Shown piece after piece: positions 1 to 15,400 of a stretch of 64,000 nucleotides of DNA. The stretch comes from Phoronis australis. Lineage: Eukaryota > Phoronida > Phoronidae. The notes beneath the pieces are model-generated. The model saw nothing but the letters and a program-made list of their open reading frames with translations, was not told where the DNA came from and searched no databases. Every line of letters begins with the position of its first letter. The first letter of the stretch is position 1. Position numbers and translations under genes: made by a program. The DNA lies in NCBI GenBank assembly GCA_002633005.1, contig NMRA01000121.1, positions 280,847-344,846 on the forward strand, written 5' to 3'.

Positions 1-174
1 CAATGCTTTAATGTTATATAATTGAAAATTTTCATCTTAAGTTCAGTGTGAACTGTAACGTTCTCTGCACATCCTAGTAAAGTAACTCGCTATTACACTT
101 AGTCTAGTATCAAAAATGGTTTACTACATTCAACCAAATTAACCATTTGTCAAAAAGACACAAAGTTTCCAAAC

Positions 175-433
175 CTATGACCCTCCTTATTGCCAGCTGG
201 GAGAGACTGCTTTTTGTCCGAATCCACTTTCACCTCTTTGGGTGCAGGCACTACTTCAGGTTCAACAGGTCCATCCATCTTGGTGTAAAATGAATCCACA
301 TCTTGAGCAATAGAGGGCACAGCATCCGGTCTTCGCGTCGGACGCGTTCTTTTTTGCATCCTTGGTCGATCCTTGGTTACGCTGTGCAGTGTTTGGCTCG
401 GTGCAATGGCTTCAAATTCAAGACTGGCTGAGC
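175..433 (-). CDS. CARMIL: CARMIL exon 28: capping-protein interaction (CPI) and CSI motifs
   Basis: The acceptor TTTCAG precedes 433. The exon opens in phase with exon 27 (split Gly codon). It encodes [17 protein letters not shown], about residues 1033-1049, which has the spacing of the CPI consensus LxHxTxxRPKx6P. It then encodes [10 protein letters not shown] (about 1062-1071), which matches the CARMIL-specific interaction motif. The Leu, Thr, Arg-Pro and final Pro of the CPI are kept; His is Ser and Lys is Arg. The donor is uncertain (GTTTGG at 174 is the better of two weak sites), so the left end is approximate. Confidence 0.9.
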
Positions 434-3400
434 CTGAAACAAAATACAGGTAAAGACTAAAGAATTTCCAACTATGTGCGAAATACATTTAGGAGCACAA
501 TGATGGATGTCTCACACAATGACTTACTAAGAATAATGATATTGAGCCAGGCTAATCCCAGGTTCTAGCAACTGACAGAAGGTGTATTTCACTCTATTTA
601 GCTGGCTAAGAAATCAAATTTGATTTAACTTTCACTCTACTAATAAAATTGGTCTCATAATATTCCTTGTCGTGATAAGATTCTATTTCCAATACCAACA
701 AGAACATCAAAACGATTAATGACCAACCTTAAAATTGCAAACTAAAAAACGGCACAAGTACGTACGACAAAAATGAAAAACTATCGCGGTAAGGAATTGA
801 ACAAGACAGATTTTATGAGCGTAAAAGGCTTAATTCGATTTTTACTTTAAAACCAGCTAAACAGGGAGAAATGCAGCGCTAAACAACTCAACATTTACAA
901 GCCAGTGAGGGCAGTTTTCAATTGGAAAAATAATGCGGAGTTTAATTTAGTTGACTGAGCAATCAAGAGCTAGATAATTGAAAAAAGATTTTTCATAGTC
1001 TCGCTGAAGGTATGAAGTAAGTAAAAATCAACTTACTCAGAGACTGAAGATTTAAGAATTCGAACGTTTCGGGACATCCCTTCACCATTCGTTGATAAAG
1101 GACTGTAGACTACAGTCCGAAACGTTCGAACTCTTAAATCTTCAGTCTCTGAGTAAGTTGACTTTACTTATTCCAAGAGCTAGACAGTTTTGACACCTTG
1201 TAAGACATACTAACATAAAGACTGTCAAAGACTATCATACCAACAATTTTCTTATTGTCCTTTTTCTCAGGCTTTGGTTGAGTCTTTGCTGGGGACACTA
1301 CTTTAACACTAGGTGGCGTCATTTCATTCATCACCTTTTCACCATCAGCATCTTTGTCCTCACCAACACTTGGTGACTTTGGTAATGACTCTAAAATAGG
1401 ATTAGCAATTACGATTTTTAAGTGCAACTTTTGTTCCAATTCCTCATTTTGAAATGTTCTATGGGACTTTTATAGCACTAACATTCAAAAATCAAGTTTT
1501 CATTCCTCAAATGATGACAAAATCCTACCACGGACGTCAATTTTCATAAATACTACATCACAAATAGTAAACAAACCCTGAAACAATGGTATGTAGTTTT
1601 GAATAACGATTCAATGAATAACAGGGTAAATTCCTAGACTTTGCAACATTTAGTATTAAGTTTTCTTCTAGACCCATGGTAAGAACTTTTAATGAAAACT
1701 GGAATGCAAAATCCAACGTACCCGAGATGAGCAAAAATGAAGCAGGATTCTTTTCCACTCAGTGTTTGGCAAATCAATAACATTTCACAATTTTGCTTAG
1801 TTGCTTCGGGCAAATTTTCAAAAAACAGGATACCTGGGGCCATTTTAATATGGGTGGGCTCGTTTATTTGTCAGTGAAGGTCTCGAAATGAGGTTGGTAC
1901 AGAACAGAACAAACTATGATTTTTTATCCTAAATGTCTTATTCTTTGCTCAAGTACATTATGATTAATGTGGACAAAATAAACTCCCCGAATACTGGTTT
2001 CCATTTTCAGGTAATTTTAGTTTACTCCCTTGGCACTAAGCAATGAGAAACAAAGAGTTCTTTTGAGAAATCAATTTTTATAGTGAACGAGTCTGAGGGT
2101 GACTTTCATTAGTAAGTGCCCATTTTAACAATGTGTGCACTTTTAAAGCACTGCAGAATTCGCTAACAGATTCAGAATATGTTATCCTTGGTGACAACCA
2201 AAACCACACGGACTCGAAACTGATCCAGTTTACACAATTGAAAGCACTCAACAAATATTTGGAGGAATAAGTTATGAGTGGGCACTTAATCTGAAAATTT
2301 TCAAAGTTAACCTGAATGTTTACGATACATCAAATTCCACTTTACAGAGTGAATGAACCATAATTTTGTGAGAGAACGTCTGTAAGAATTTGGCTTCTTA
2401 AAAACAAGAAAATAAATAAATTACATGGCTCTTTTTAGAATTAATGAGCAATATCTGGTTATCACATTCTAATTTTAATTTTGGGGAAGTTTCGTATCGA
2501 CAGACAAAGTTAAAATGGAGTTGTATCATCAATAATTAATGTAACGAGTTTCAACAATTATTATCAAAAGGAAAGTAAAATTATATTAAAAATGGACAGA
2601 TTTCTAAGTTTCCGAAGAGATGGCCAACAAATGACATAAAATGTACCCCATCATCCCTTACCATTGAATGTGTTAAGAGTAAAACTCTTTATTATTTAAT
2701 GGCCTTTCATGAGTGAATGAAACTTTATTGTAAAGAATTAATACTATAGGCCATGAGTTAAGTGTATAGTCATTGTTCAATATATGAAAAACAAAAAAAA
2801 AACAAAAATCAGCCAATAATTGACAAGTTGGAAATTAAACTAGAGAAAGTGCAAGGTGAATGCGTAAGAACCTACTAAAAATAAAATTAATAAAAAAACA
2901 GCTGACCTAGGATTTACAACTGAAATGTCAAAACCAAAGGTCACACGTACAAGAAAGGAAAAATATAAGACACTCGTACAAGTCTGAAAGCTGTTATTTA
3001 CCCACTCACCAGGTGTCTCTGAAGTGCCCTCATCAACCTCATCAACAGCTGGCCCAACGGGTTTCGATTCATTAATATCTATGTCAACAACTACACGACC
3101 AGCGTCTAGAAGGGTTGACAGAAGCGTACAATAACAAAATTTTCTAGTAAAAATGAAAAACACTACAAAGCGAAACAACAGAAATCAAATAAAATATGAG
3201 GGACAGATTTCACAAGTAGGTGATGAAATTTGAATATTCAGAATATATGAAACTTTGAGTTCTAAGACAATTAATCATACCACAGAAAGACGCCCGTTGC
3301 TAAGGAAACTTTCTTTACGAAGATTTTGATTACGCTGAATGTGAAACGAGTCCCATCATACATTTGAGTTATATACATTAAGACAAGATTGACTTTAAAA

Positions 3401-6400
3401 TTACATACACAATTAGTTTGAAGCAAGAGAAGCGCAAATCTTTGGATTAATTATGCACGTACAATAAAATTAATGAGCATTAAAAACGATCTGGTAAAAT
3501 GTTTGCAGAAAGAGTAGTTCTGCAAAAATGGAATTCTTATGCAAACACATTTAAAGCACAAAATAAGCAACAACAATTAACACCTAATTTTTAAAAGAAA
3601 GGATTTTTGTGAAGTTTTACCTCTAATACACGATTTTGGTCGCGTTCTACGATCCATCACACTGATTCTCTTGTTCTGTCGAGGGGTAACCTGAGAACAC
3701 AAAGAAGGTTAACAAATTTTGTCAGTACCAATGTACACAAAATTTGTCACAAAATTTCAAGAAATGAAATAAAATTCTTACTAATGCCTTTTGCAAAAAC
3801 AAATTATTGCATACTCTCCAAGGTACAGAAGTGAATAATTCTTATTATGCGGAAATGAGTTATTCACGAATTAGTTTTTCAAGGGAAAACCAGTTGTTTC
3901 TTTCTCAAAAGATTTCGTGCGTTTCTACGAGTCCCTCACCTAAAGCATAATTATTTGCTTTTGAATACCATTTTCTACATTGCAAGTTGTATATTTTCTG
4001 AAAACAGAGAATAGTAGAAACTATTTGGCTAACGTATACACTTAGTAAAAGATTTCACCGGCTCAGAGCGATCATCATCAGGAGTTTTCAACACAAATTC
4101 TTCTGGCCCCTGGGAGTCCATGGAGTCCACAGACTGTCTCTGAGGCTTTTCTTGGTTGGCCTCTGTCCGCTTCCTTAGCTCGTTCAGGTGATTGGTCTAT
4201 AAGCAAAGAGAAGAAGTTAAGATAATATCCTGTATCTTCTAAGGATCAAATTTCTTACAGGAAAATACTTTTTAAGCATTAATAGTAAACGTCTAATAAA
4301 ACTACATATTTTTAAAGTTGTTCGTGATCACCAAATATAAACATATACACAAATAAATTAATGTCCAGGTGTTTGCAATCAAGTGATAGCATTTTTTCTG
4401 AAAAACGATTTTTCAAAAAGATCACTTGTATGGAACATGTAACTGTTAGGTACATGACCGTGTCCGGGGTTTTCTTATGAGGCCTTTTATACCCAAGAAC
4501 TCGGCGTTTAAAATGAAGAATGAAGTCAACATTTCCTGAAAAATAACGACTTAGTAAGTTGCACACGTCTGGTACAACATGTAACAGATCGCCTGCATTA
4601 TTTTATATTTATTATAAATTTGACCCGGGGTAACGAAGGCAGTCTATTACCTTAAGCTATCTGGCAACCTCCACTACTACAAATCAAATTTCTATCCATG
4701 ACTATTTACCCGATAAGTAATTAAAAAAGGGAAACCCATGAAAACAATGAATCACATCATAATGTAACTGAAAATTATGCACAGAATCATCACGCAACTG
4801 CAAACCTTTTAAAAAATTGTCAATTTTCACCTGACCTAACTTACACAAGCAAGAATTTTTTTGCATAGAACTTGCAATTTAGTGTTTTTATTCCCACTAT
4901 TGATTACATAAGACCTTTAGCCCATTGGCAAGAAGTCTGGTGTTAAAAATGAAGATATTATAACACACTGAAAAAACAACCTGTTATTTTTGTGCACTTA
5001 ATACAGTTACTTGCAACAAATATGACAAGACACTATTTATCAAAATCTGAAATACGACACACTGGATGTTTAGCCTGACCACATGTAGACTGTTCACTGA
5101 ACACTTAGTAAAACAAGAGAGAGTAGTCACATACCAAAATCTTGTGGCTGTTAGTCAGCGAGTCCAAAACACCATCGTTAACCTCATCTGATACGTAGCT
5201 GGCCACAGCCAAGTTCACCTCACTAAAAGAAAGAAGTACAGAGTGTCTCAATATTGACAACGGTCACAAATCACAGATCCGGGTTGATTTTCCAGGCAAA
5301 TTAATAATTATGCAAAAACTTGGACAACACAAACCATCCAACTAAGAGGGAGAACAAGCTCACTTGACCACAAAATCCAAACTACAGCATTATCTAGCAA
5401 GATATTTTCAGAAATTTACAAATGACTAGCTGTCATCACAGTGATCTCAAAGCAGTCATAGTTTTTGTTATTTTTTGTATTGGAGTTGATCACTGTCTAT
5501 CAGCAAAACAAGTCAACGCAAAGAAATTTTGCATGCTTTCGACTCACCAATGAAAATACAAAATGTGAATCATTTCATAACACTGGACAAGGTCAAATGA
5601 ATAACAGCTTACAATGCAATGTGTTGAAAGGTCAAATGAATATAAGCTTACAATGCAAAGTGTTAAAATGCATTGAAGACTGCCCTGCAAAACAGTATGC
5701 TTCAGGGGAGTGTTTGTACAGTACTAGACTACAGCAATTCCCCACTTATTTTGTATAAACTACATTTTTCTGATAATCCGTCTTGTGCCAAATTAACCGA
5801 ATATACAGACTTCGTAGTCGACGGATGTGCAAAATTACTGAGCAAACCAACCGCCGCCAACTGCCCGTGTGTGTGAATTTTACGAAATTTGAGACACCTT
5901 TTTGAGCAAATTCTACAGACTTTTCACTTTCAGAAATATGTACTTTAACTGACTTTATATCAGCTGCAGTTTTTTAGACATTTGACTTGTCCATAAGGTC
6001 CTCCCTACACAGTCTCAATCACTGTACAAGCACACACAGGTAGATGATGGAATCCTGAATATATGCCACCACAAGTGCACAAAAAGCAGAATTGAGAAGT
6101 CGTGGGTGCCTTCAAACAGGAGAACCAAGAACACCTGATTGTATTTCTTTCTATAATTAGACAGACAACATGTTCATTTAGGCACCATAAGACTGAATGT
6201 CCGCCTGAGTCTGTTCATCTCAGACTAGAGAAGCAATGAGCGTGCTGGCCTCACCTGACTTTGTTCATGACATCCGTTCCTATCTGGTCAACAATAAGAG
6301 CATGACTGAAGTCTCCTGGGAGACCACTCTTCTCCTTGCAGATTTCTAGCATTTTGGATTTAGTGTCCTGGCAACAATAGCGCAAAGCATTAACCATCTC

Positions 6401-9400
6401 ACATCACAATTACAGTGAAGTTATTGCACTGTCTGTTCAATTGGTACACAATGAATTTGTAGAGTTTGAAATGGTATTCATCTGTGTACTGTGTGACCTA
6501 AATCTCAGTATTCATGCATGGGATATTAAGAGTTTGTAACGAGTGATGATCTTGTCAAATAATGAACAACTTAAACAAAGTTTGTTTGAAGTATGCAATT
6601 ATTTTCAGTTTCATGTTTAGTGTAACACTTACATCATCACCAAGTACAACAGGGCACCTTTCTTCTGCACAATGCACCATGTCCGTCACATTTTTCTGAA
6701 AAAAGGACAGAAACAGGCTGAAAAATCTTCCTTTAAGAAGAATGAACAACACTGCTTTCAAAATAAAATAACGTTAGAGGACACTTCAACTCCGCAAACA
6801 TAATAAAATCACTATAAACGGTAAAAAAGAACCAGAGATTTACAACATTTTGCACTCAACACCAGGAAGCGGACATCGCCGTTCTTTCGGAATTGAAGGA
6901 AGAAAAAGTGACACAGCACTCCACTTCAAATTAAATAAACGTTTACCCAAAACTATATTTTTTTAACAAATTTGTTGCTTTGTCTTCAAAGTGTTAATTA
7001 CGCAATCCAACTTTATACAGAACCCATTTTAGTGACCTCACACCGTTTAAAAACAGCTAGCTTCCATACTTTTTGATCGAATGATAAACCTTAGTTATCA
7101 CATGTTTAATAGTCTTTTGTATCACTTGTTTACAATAAACAGTTTCATCCTGCTGCCACCAACAAAACGTGCGGACAAACCTTCAGTTGATCTTCAAGCA
7201 CAACTTGTAGCTCCTTGGCCAATGACCTCAGTTTGACCTCTACATTGTTACCCTCGCACTCTGATTGTATAGCCACCTGCTGCAACTTGGGTAATAACTG
7301 AAAATACACAAAAATATCGGGAAAAATTATTAGAGATCACAGGGAAACAGGGAGACAGTAGTAATTAATTAGTGAAGACTTTGTCCAATGGTAATGTGTG
7401 GATGTGACTATAGTGTATGTGATAGACAGTGAACATGTACAACAAGAACACCACAATCTATCCATAGTTCCTTACATATAGGTTTCCTTGCACGCACCAT
7501 CGCAACACGTGACTATGCAAGTATACGGTACATTCAGTTTAAATTAAATTTCATTTACTGATGTCAACAAGGACCGTTAGGTTCTAAATTTCATAAAATA
7601 ATAACTTTTACAAAAATTTTTTTTTTGCTTCACAGAAATAAAGGTCTATTTTTTGCACAGACGCTGTCTATATAAATGTTTGGAGCTATGCACACACTTA
7701 AATGTGGGTTGGGTCAGGAGAAGCAAACCACAAACCTGTTTGTATGAACCGTGATTTATAGTATGCGTCGAGTAAGGAACAACGAGTGGACCAATACCTC
7801 TGGCATACTCCCACAATTCCCCACTTAGATACAGGAAGGTACACGATGTGCAGGCATTACACCTATGTGCACAGCTTCCATCTCAACGACACATGAAACA
7901 GATCAGACGCATCTTTTGGCTTAAACATTAAAACTGTCCGAGACATGACAGACAAATACTTCTGCGTTCAAATCAGGAAAATTTTCCTGACCACCGACCT
8001 GTTTAGAGTTGTCTGCATCCGTGATGAGTTTGTTTGCCAGTTGCACGTCCTTGGTCATATCAGCGTCACCATCATTCTTGGGATGGGACACCAGGGCATC
8101 TACTGTGTCCTGTACCTGCACCATCAGCTTGTCTACCAACTGAAACATAATTAGGGCATCCAGCTATATAGCCAACTTACAGTGCAAATTTTCAAGCAAA
8201 GAGTATGTGGTACGTTATTCACTTTCTCACTTTGCCATAAAAGTATACTAGCAGGATCAGTATGCAAAAAGCAGGCAACCGGACAAATGCTCTTAATTTA
8301 CATGCATACATTCCTCTCTCAGTTTACAGGAACACACGTCTCTCTTTACACGGATCCTATGAAAAATATCATTGGACTTGACAGACTTGATAGTTTGGCA
8401 TCAAATTCCAGACAGAGGTACAGGTCGGACCTCTGCATGAAACCCACCGTGTGCATCTTGAGCACAGATGACATATCGTCGACATTCAAATTGTGAGACA
8501 TACACCTCTCCCATGAATTGGACAGTGTCATTCTTGTAATAATTTAAAAACTTTGTACACCATCAAATTCAATTTTGAATGTGTACAAATGCATATTGAT
8601 TCAGTAAGAAGTCAATATTGAGGAGTGATAGTCACATGAGAGAAGTCGCCATGCAGGAGAAACCTGACCAACTTTCTTATATGGAGACGGGGGGTGAGCA
8701 CTACCCTCCAAACATCTCTTCATGAAATGATTTCATTAAACTGCTAAATATTTTGGACACCAAACGACAAAAAGAGAAAGACACAAGTAACGTACCACTT
8801 AGTTGGTGTCAGCTTTCAATGTATTTGCTCTGACTGATTTTCAAAAATTTTGTTCAATTTCTGGTTTAATACCAGCTCTTGACTCACAGTTAGACAAATG
8901 ATAAGTCATGCATTCAAAGAATAAACACTCTTATAATGTAAGTAGGCATCATGTGCAAGAATGATAAGATTCCAGAGGTGTATCCTGTAGGATCATAATC
9001 ACCCCAGACAGATGCAAATAGTGCCGCAACTCCAGTCACCACCAACTCTATTTCCTTGCTAATGTGGTCTTCAACTGTGCATCCACTGAAGGGAATGCAT
9101 TCACACACCATCAGCTACAGCCTTCAACTTCAGCACTAAACAAATGAGAACTTTTACATGCCTATGACTCATTCTAACATTGTAGAATGCACATGCCATG
9201 AATGAACGAATGAATGAACCAATGAATGAATGAATGAATGAATAAGCACAACCACCTTCTGCATAGGCTGCCAATACTGAATTAATAATGAGGTCCTTAT
9301 GAAAATAGCGTTGTCATCCAGATATCTGAGTGAGTTTCACTCGCTCGGACAGCTCACAGTCAGCAAACATTCGTAGGCACATGCCCCTGTGTCCGGAAAT

Positions 9401-12400
9401 GAGTTTTTCAAAGAACTGCTTTGGCTTTTAATAAAAACTTTTGTGCGTAAGCACACAACTATGCACCACTTGCAGAAAACCTTTATCTAGAACAATCTTG
9501 ATTTCATTAAGATAGATGTGGGAAGGTTTGTGAGAGTGTGCATGGTGTTTTTATAGTTACGTAAGATAAGTTTGGCTAACTTCAGAATGCAAAATTTCCA
9601 GAAACTGAGTGTCCTTTATACACACTGTTCTCCAAAATGCTGTTTTTAAAACCTCCCAATTTTGCATGAGGGACTATCAAAAAACAGAATTTATAATATG
9701 ATTTTTATGAAAAAAAATGAGTTACATAAAACAAAAACGAAACGGCAGCTTAGAAAACAGTAAAAACGTTTCTGAGATTTTATCTTGAACATTGATATCA
9801 TACAAGAATTTGTCATGTCAATTATCCTGTTGTTTTGCTATGATTGTGCCTTCTATTTCTGCTAAGCGTTCCTAAAAAGGCAAAGCCACTTGACCTAATA
9901 ATTAGTGTTAGATTGGCAAACAGTCAAAAATTGTACAGAGCTTCTACACTCAGAAAAAACATACATTTGCCTTGTTATATACTATCTATAGTTTTGTAGA
10001 TATTTGGCTAAAGTCCTACATAAGTTCAACTTTTACATATTTCCATCAAGGTACTTGAAGGAATAGTGTGTCAGTGCTCAGCTGGCCAAATACAGTCCAA
10101 AGGTCGATTACTGTTTTAATTCAGCTGATATTTCATAATATAGAACACAGTGTCAATGGCATAAGTTATCTTGAAAATGCTAGTAAAAATAAACCAACAT
10201 CAAAAATAGAAGTTTGTTTTATGCAATCATTTTACTTCATTTCTGTTATTGTCCTTTCACAACTATCACAATTATTATTATTATTATTATTATTATAATT
10301 ATTATTATTATGTTATTGTAATTATTATTGTAAGTGTTACCTTATTGTTTATTAGCATCATTATTACTACAAAAGCAATGTCAGTGTGAATATATATAAG
10401 AAAGAAATAGCAGGCAATAAAGCACACCATAGCCAATTCAATATCATGGATCAAACACTAATTCCCACATAAAAAAGATTACTTTGACTGTAGTTCTGCT
10501 AATGTAATATATCATAAAAGGAAAATAAATTTGTTTCCTATGAGGGAGATTCAACATTAAATAGGCCATTCTCAATACATAGAACCCAACCCAACAACCA
10601 GGAGACATGTGCTGCAGCCTGTGGTTTATTATTTTTCCAACAGGAGGCGCAGCTAACCAGAAAAATAAAAAGAGGTCAACTCTTGAAGTTCAAAATGTCT
10701 AATTTTAAGCAAACTAACACAAAACTCAGACTACAAATACCAGTAAAACATATTTGGGCAGTATACTCATGCATTATGACACCAATTACAGGGCAATTTT
10801 AGCTAAATCATATAAACACAAATTTTACCAGTTTAGAGTAAAGAGCTGCTCACTACTTAGACCACCCAACTCCCATTGTGTAGTTTGTCATCAGGTAGAG
10901 TAACTTCTTACCTGTGGACCTACGGGTCCGCTGACAACATGATGACTTCGGGTGATGATTCTTCCATGAATTACACACCTCGGGTGTTCAGGGGAGCAAC
11001 GACCCCTGGATTACTCTTGTCTGACTACCTATCTGATGACACCCTTTTTTATACTAAGCAAAAGCCTTCTGACACTGTGCCATACAGTGGCTTGTGCATT
11101 GCAATGGAATCTGGCCAAAACCTCGTGGGTAAGTACTTTCTGCACTACTGGACTCCTTCAATAATTCAAGTATGATTGCGTTGAATACTTGCACAATTTG
11201 GAGATCAACAACTACTTTGTAACTAATGTCCTTTGGTTCCTACCCAGGCTACCGAAGGTCCACCTTAAGGAACAGAGGTTTAGGCTGGCAGATAGCATGT
11301 GCTTTTGTCACAAAATTCAAGACTTCATTAATTTTTCCAGTAAATATAAAGTCGGCTTCACTTATTTTTTCGGAAAAAAGGAATGATTCAGACAATTGTC
11401 ATTTTCCCTGGTCAATTAAAACACGAACGCCAATAATAAACTTCAAGGTAATTAACCACCTTTGTAGCCAAAGATAAGGTTCATAAACAACTATTTTAAT
11501 AACTCAAGTTGTTAACGCATGAACCTTTATATTTTAAAATCTTTGACAGTATTGTGATACATTCAACTGCATTTGAAACTCTTGAAAACAAAGGGAAGAG
11601 AACGATATTCACATTTATTGTACACATGCCATAATCCCCAAACTATGCTTTTGGATCAATCAACCACTTAATTTTTGAAACACATCCCCCATCAAAACCT
11701 CTGGTTATCCAATCTCTCCAACTAAGTCAAAACTTAAATTCTTCCACGCAACAAAATTTCCTTCTTTTCTCATGTTTGAAAATTAGGACTCCTTTCTCCA
11801 ACCACTTATATGACAAGGCAAGAGACCTTACAAAGACATGAGGCTGGAGTTTATTCGTTGTATTCGAAATCAAACTCGAGATTATTTTGGTATTTTTCTG
11901 CTCTACTTTTGTGTGAACTCAAGATTAGTGGCTGGCAGTCTGTGCTCAAGTACATTATGGTCTATGCATGAGTTTCTAGTCCCACTTTGTACTTGATGAA
12001 CCCTATATTAGTGCTACGAACTTGAGTACAGACTCAAAATTTTCAGTTTAGGCTTGAACCTTTAGCCTTAAAGTTACGTAAGGCGTTATCAACTTGGCCG
12101 TGTATTCAGCCAAATATTTACAAAACTTTACCCCAGTAAGGTATAAATTTTCTGAAAGTAAAATGCTTGCAGAATTCAAATTTTCTTCAAATACCAATCT
12201 GCGATTCATTAGATCACATGACCATGCATAGCAAAACAATGGAATCGATAATATGACCCAATTTCATATGATATAAAAGTTCAAGATAAAATCTCTAAAA
12301 TGCTGTTACAGTTTTCTGAATTATCACTTCATTTTAGTTTTATGTAACTTTTGATTTTTTCATGAAAATCGTAAAAGTCATATTTTTCATAGTACCTCGT

Positions 12401-15400
12401 GCAAAAGCGGAAAATTCTAAAAACAATTCCTCACAGAGTTTTGAAGAACAATGCATAAAGCATGGTAGCTCAGAGTTTCATATGAATCCAACAAGTCATT
12501 TCTGAGACATGACTTTGCTACGACCTTCGTCAAAATTGGCCATTTTCAAGGGTCCTACCTACCCCTCATGCTGGGGTCATCAAGCGCAAAGTGAGATTGG
12601 AATGTTGTCCACGTAAGCCATTATGAACTCGAGCATTGGAATAGAAAATTATCTTGAGTTTCCACAAAAGTAGAATAGAAGATGCCAATAAGGATTTTGA
12701 GTTCGATTTTGATTAACAGATTAGAACCTGGATGCAGGCCACACAGCAATGACTGTAGCAATAACATGTGATGGTAAGAGAAAGTAACTGACATGATTAA
12801 CTTTTCCCCGACAACCTTCATGGACTGGATTATTACAAAATGTGAGGAACTAAATACTTCAACCACATACGTCTCGATACGCTGTGCAATAACCGTGTCA
12901 GGTGCCCATGTAATAACCAAGTTATTGTATGGTCACGTGTCACTGTCATAGCTGCACCGGAGTTGATGAAAAAATACGGATTGAAACTTAAGTATGCGGT
13001 ATAAATACTGAACTGACCAAGTATTTCACTCGGCCTTTGGCCTAATGAAAATATTTCTTCAACACACCAACCTCAGATAATCATATTCACCCATGAAAAA
13101 CAGACGCAGTTTAACACACATGTAACATGAGCTTCATTCAATGATAACAAAATGGGTCTAGGGCATCATTACTCAAACCAGGAGAGGAACTTAAAAATGA
13201 CATAATAAACTGTTAACCTTAAACATGATGCCTCTTGCACATGACCATCAGATACAGAAGACTAGTTGGACAACATGTACATAAGCCAAGGTCTCTATCA
13301 AAATTATCACTGCACTGGGTAAGTGAGACCACCATACAGCTTAACAAAGCTGATAAAATTAAAGCCATATTTAGACACAGCAAAGACAATATAAACAGAC
13401 TTATCAAAAGGTAATGATAGCAGAAACTCAAACGAGAAGTTACAAACAACAAAGGTTAGAAAATGAGGGCAACAAAAATATCAATGCCATAGGACTGGTT
13501 TAAATTAAAATACAAAACTTGTCTCTTGGGGCGAGTGACTATAGTACATGGGCAGCCAAAAAGGAGTACACATTACGGAACATACTTCCTTTTTTACATA
13601 TTTTGTCTGAAGATGACCGAGGCTTTCACTGAAGCAACAGACACTGCACACAAAGGATGGTTGAAGATGTAATGAGTCAAAGCCTCCAAAAACTGAGTAA
13701 CATTCTTCTACTTACCTGCTGCGTAGCACTAATAAGGAACCCTTGCTGTAGACGATAAGCTTGCTCAGTGGCGAATTTTCTTGGACTGTGATTACGGTGA
13801 AGACACGTCTCGATCTTCTCCAGAGCAATTCTGGTGCGATCGGGGTGAGACTTTAAGGCTTCAGCCGCGTCTTGGATGGGCGTTGGCATAATACGCACCG
13901 CAAAGTTTCTAAAAAATAAAATTGAAAATGAATGCAGCTGAAAATAATGACCTTTACATGGCTGAATTGACCGCAAATCTTTTTGAGTCTAATTTTACAG
14001 TCCATATACTTCTTTTTTATTTAGTAATAGTACCAACACTACCACAGTAAGAGTGGTACACGCACTCTAAATTGCGACCACCTTCAGGAGTGTATAAACA
14101 GTAAACTTTGGGGGAGGTTGCTCCTTGCATATGTTCTTGATGTCATAAAAACGCCAAAGTCATAATGTAAAATTCAATTGATTTTTCAAATAGATTGTTG
14201 AAATATAAAAAAGATCAATCTACTGTTATTTACCACTTCTCCTGAAGTGAAAAACAGCGCAAAAATACCCTCTGGTTTTGCCTGTGTTGACTTTAACCCA
14301 TAGCTCAAGTTTTGTGAGAAGGGGGAGGATCCACACATAGAAATTCAATCAAGTCCATAATTGACCTATCGCAAGCTCCGCCCCCTTGCGAAAAGTCGAC
14401 AAACAAACAATATGTTTTACTTGACAATATGTTGTTTGTGGAGAAAAATGATGGCTTGGAAACGAAGGTGTGTTAAGAATGCTGCGTTCTGATTGGTCAG
14501 TTAAGCTGTCACTCAAAATCTTGGCGATAGGTCAATTGTCAGTATTTCATACTTTAGCGCAAAGAGCAATTTGTGCTTTAGTCATGAAAGTGCACAGAAT
14601 GCTTGACCCAATATTGAATACTGCAACGCAGCTCATGGACAACAGTAACAGTAACTACAGTTTGAGGGCACACTTTAGCTGGGCACATTGAAAACGTCGT
14701 CTAAGGTATGTTTGGAAGAGCATATGACAAAACAGGCAGAATCAGGTGTGTCTTCATTAATGAACAGCTTCTCAAGAACTAATAGCTAACACACAGATTC
14801 AGCAGTTTATTATGACACGGCAGTTTACCTGATGAAAGTTGGCTTTGCTTATTAAACTGCTTCTAGTTTGGTTACAAATTCTATCTATTCAGAGTGTTGA
14901 AGAAATGCAGACAGACAATTATACACAACTACTGTCATATCGTGTTAAATGAGACTTGTATTGGAAAGGACATTCTACCAAATACTAAATATTGTATTCC
15001 ATTGTGTATTTTGATTTTATCACTCAAGTGGGACGTCAGCGATGCATTAGCATGTGACAGAGCGAGAATTGGTTGAAATCACAGAAACAAGGTTTAGTAC
15101 CTTTTTAAATCTGTCTACTTCTCCTTGACATAATATAGAAGATACATGTAACTCTGTATACCTCTCTATCACACAAAATTATGAATATACTAACTCTCCC
15201 TACCTCTCTCTCTCATAAGATTATGAATATATGTAACTCTCCCCACCTCTCTCTCACACAATACTATGAATGTCACTCACTTCTCTAGCGCTACTGCCAC
15301 ATCTTCAAATCCCTGTGCAGAAGTGTTGTTTCCATCCCAGTAAATTTCCTGCAGGCGTGTGTTGATCATCAAGGCCTTTGCCAACATTCGTGCACCAAAG

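Larger units (their letters stand above)
8140..13715. other. CARMIL intron 18 (5.6 kb), repeats only
   Basis: Exons 18 and 19 join in phase at a conserved site, so no CARMIL exon is missing here. Seen: a TGAA microsatellite (about 9199-9243), an ATT microsatellite (about 10266-10333), and two inverted copies of one repeat (about 9630-9815 and 12255-12430). I see no coding potential; the short reading frames have no homology I recognise. Confidence 0.75.

Noticed and set aside
4038-4040. GTATAC donor for CARMIL exon 24
   Set aside because: It is a plausible donor, but its use would put exon 25 out of frame; GTGAAA at 4058 keeps the frame.
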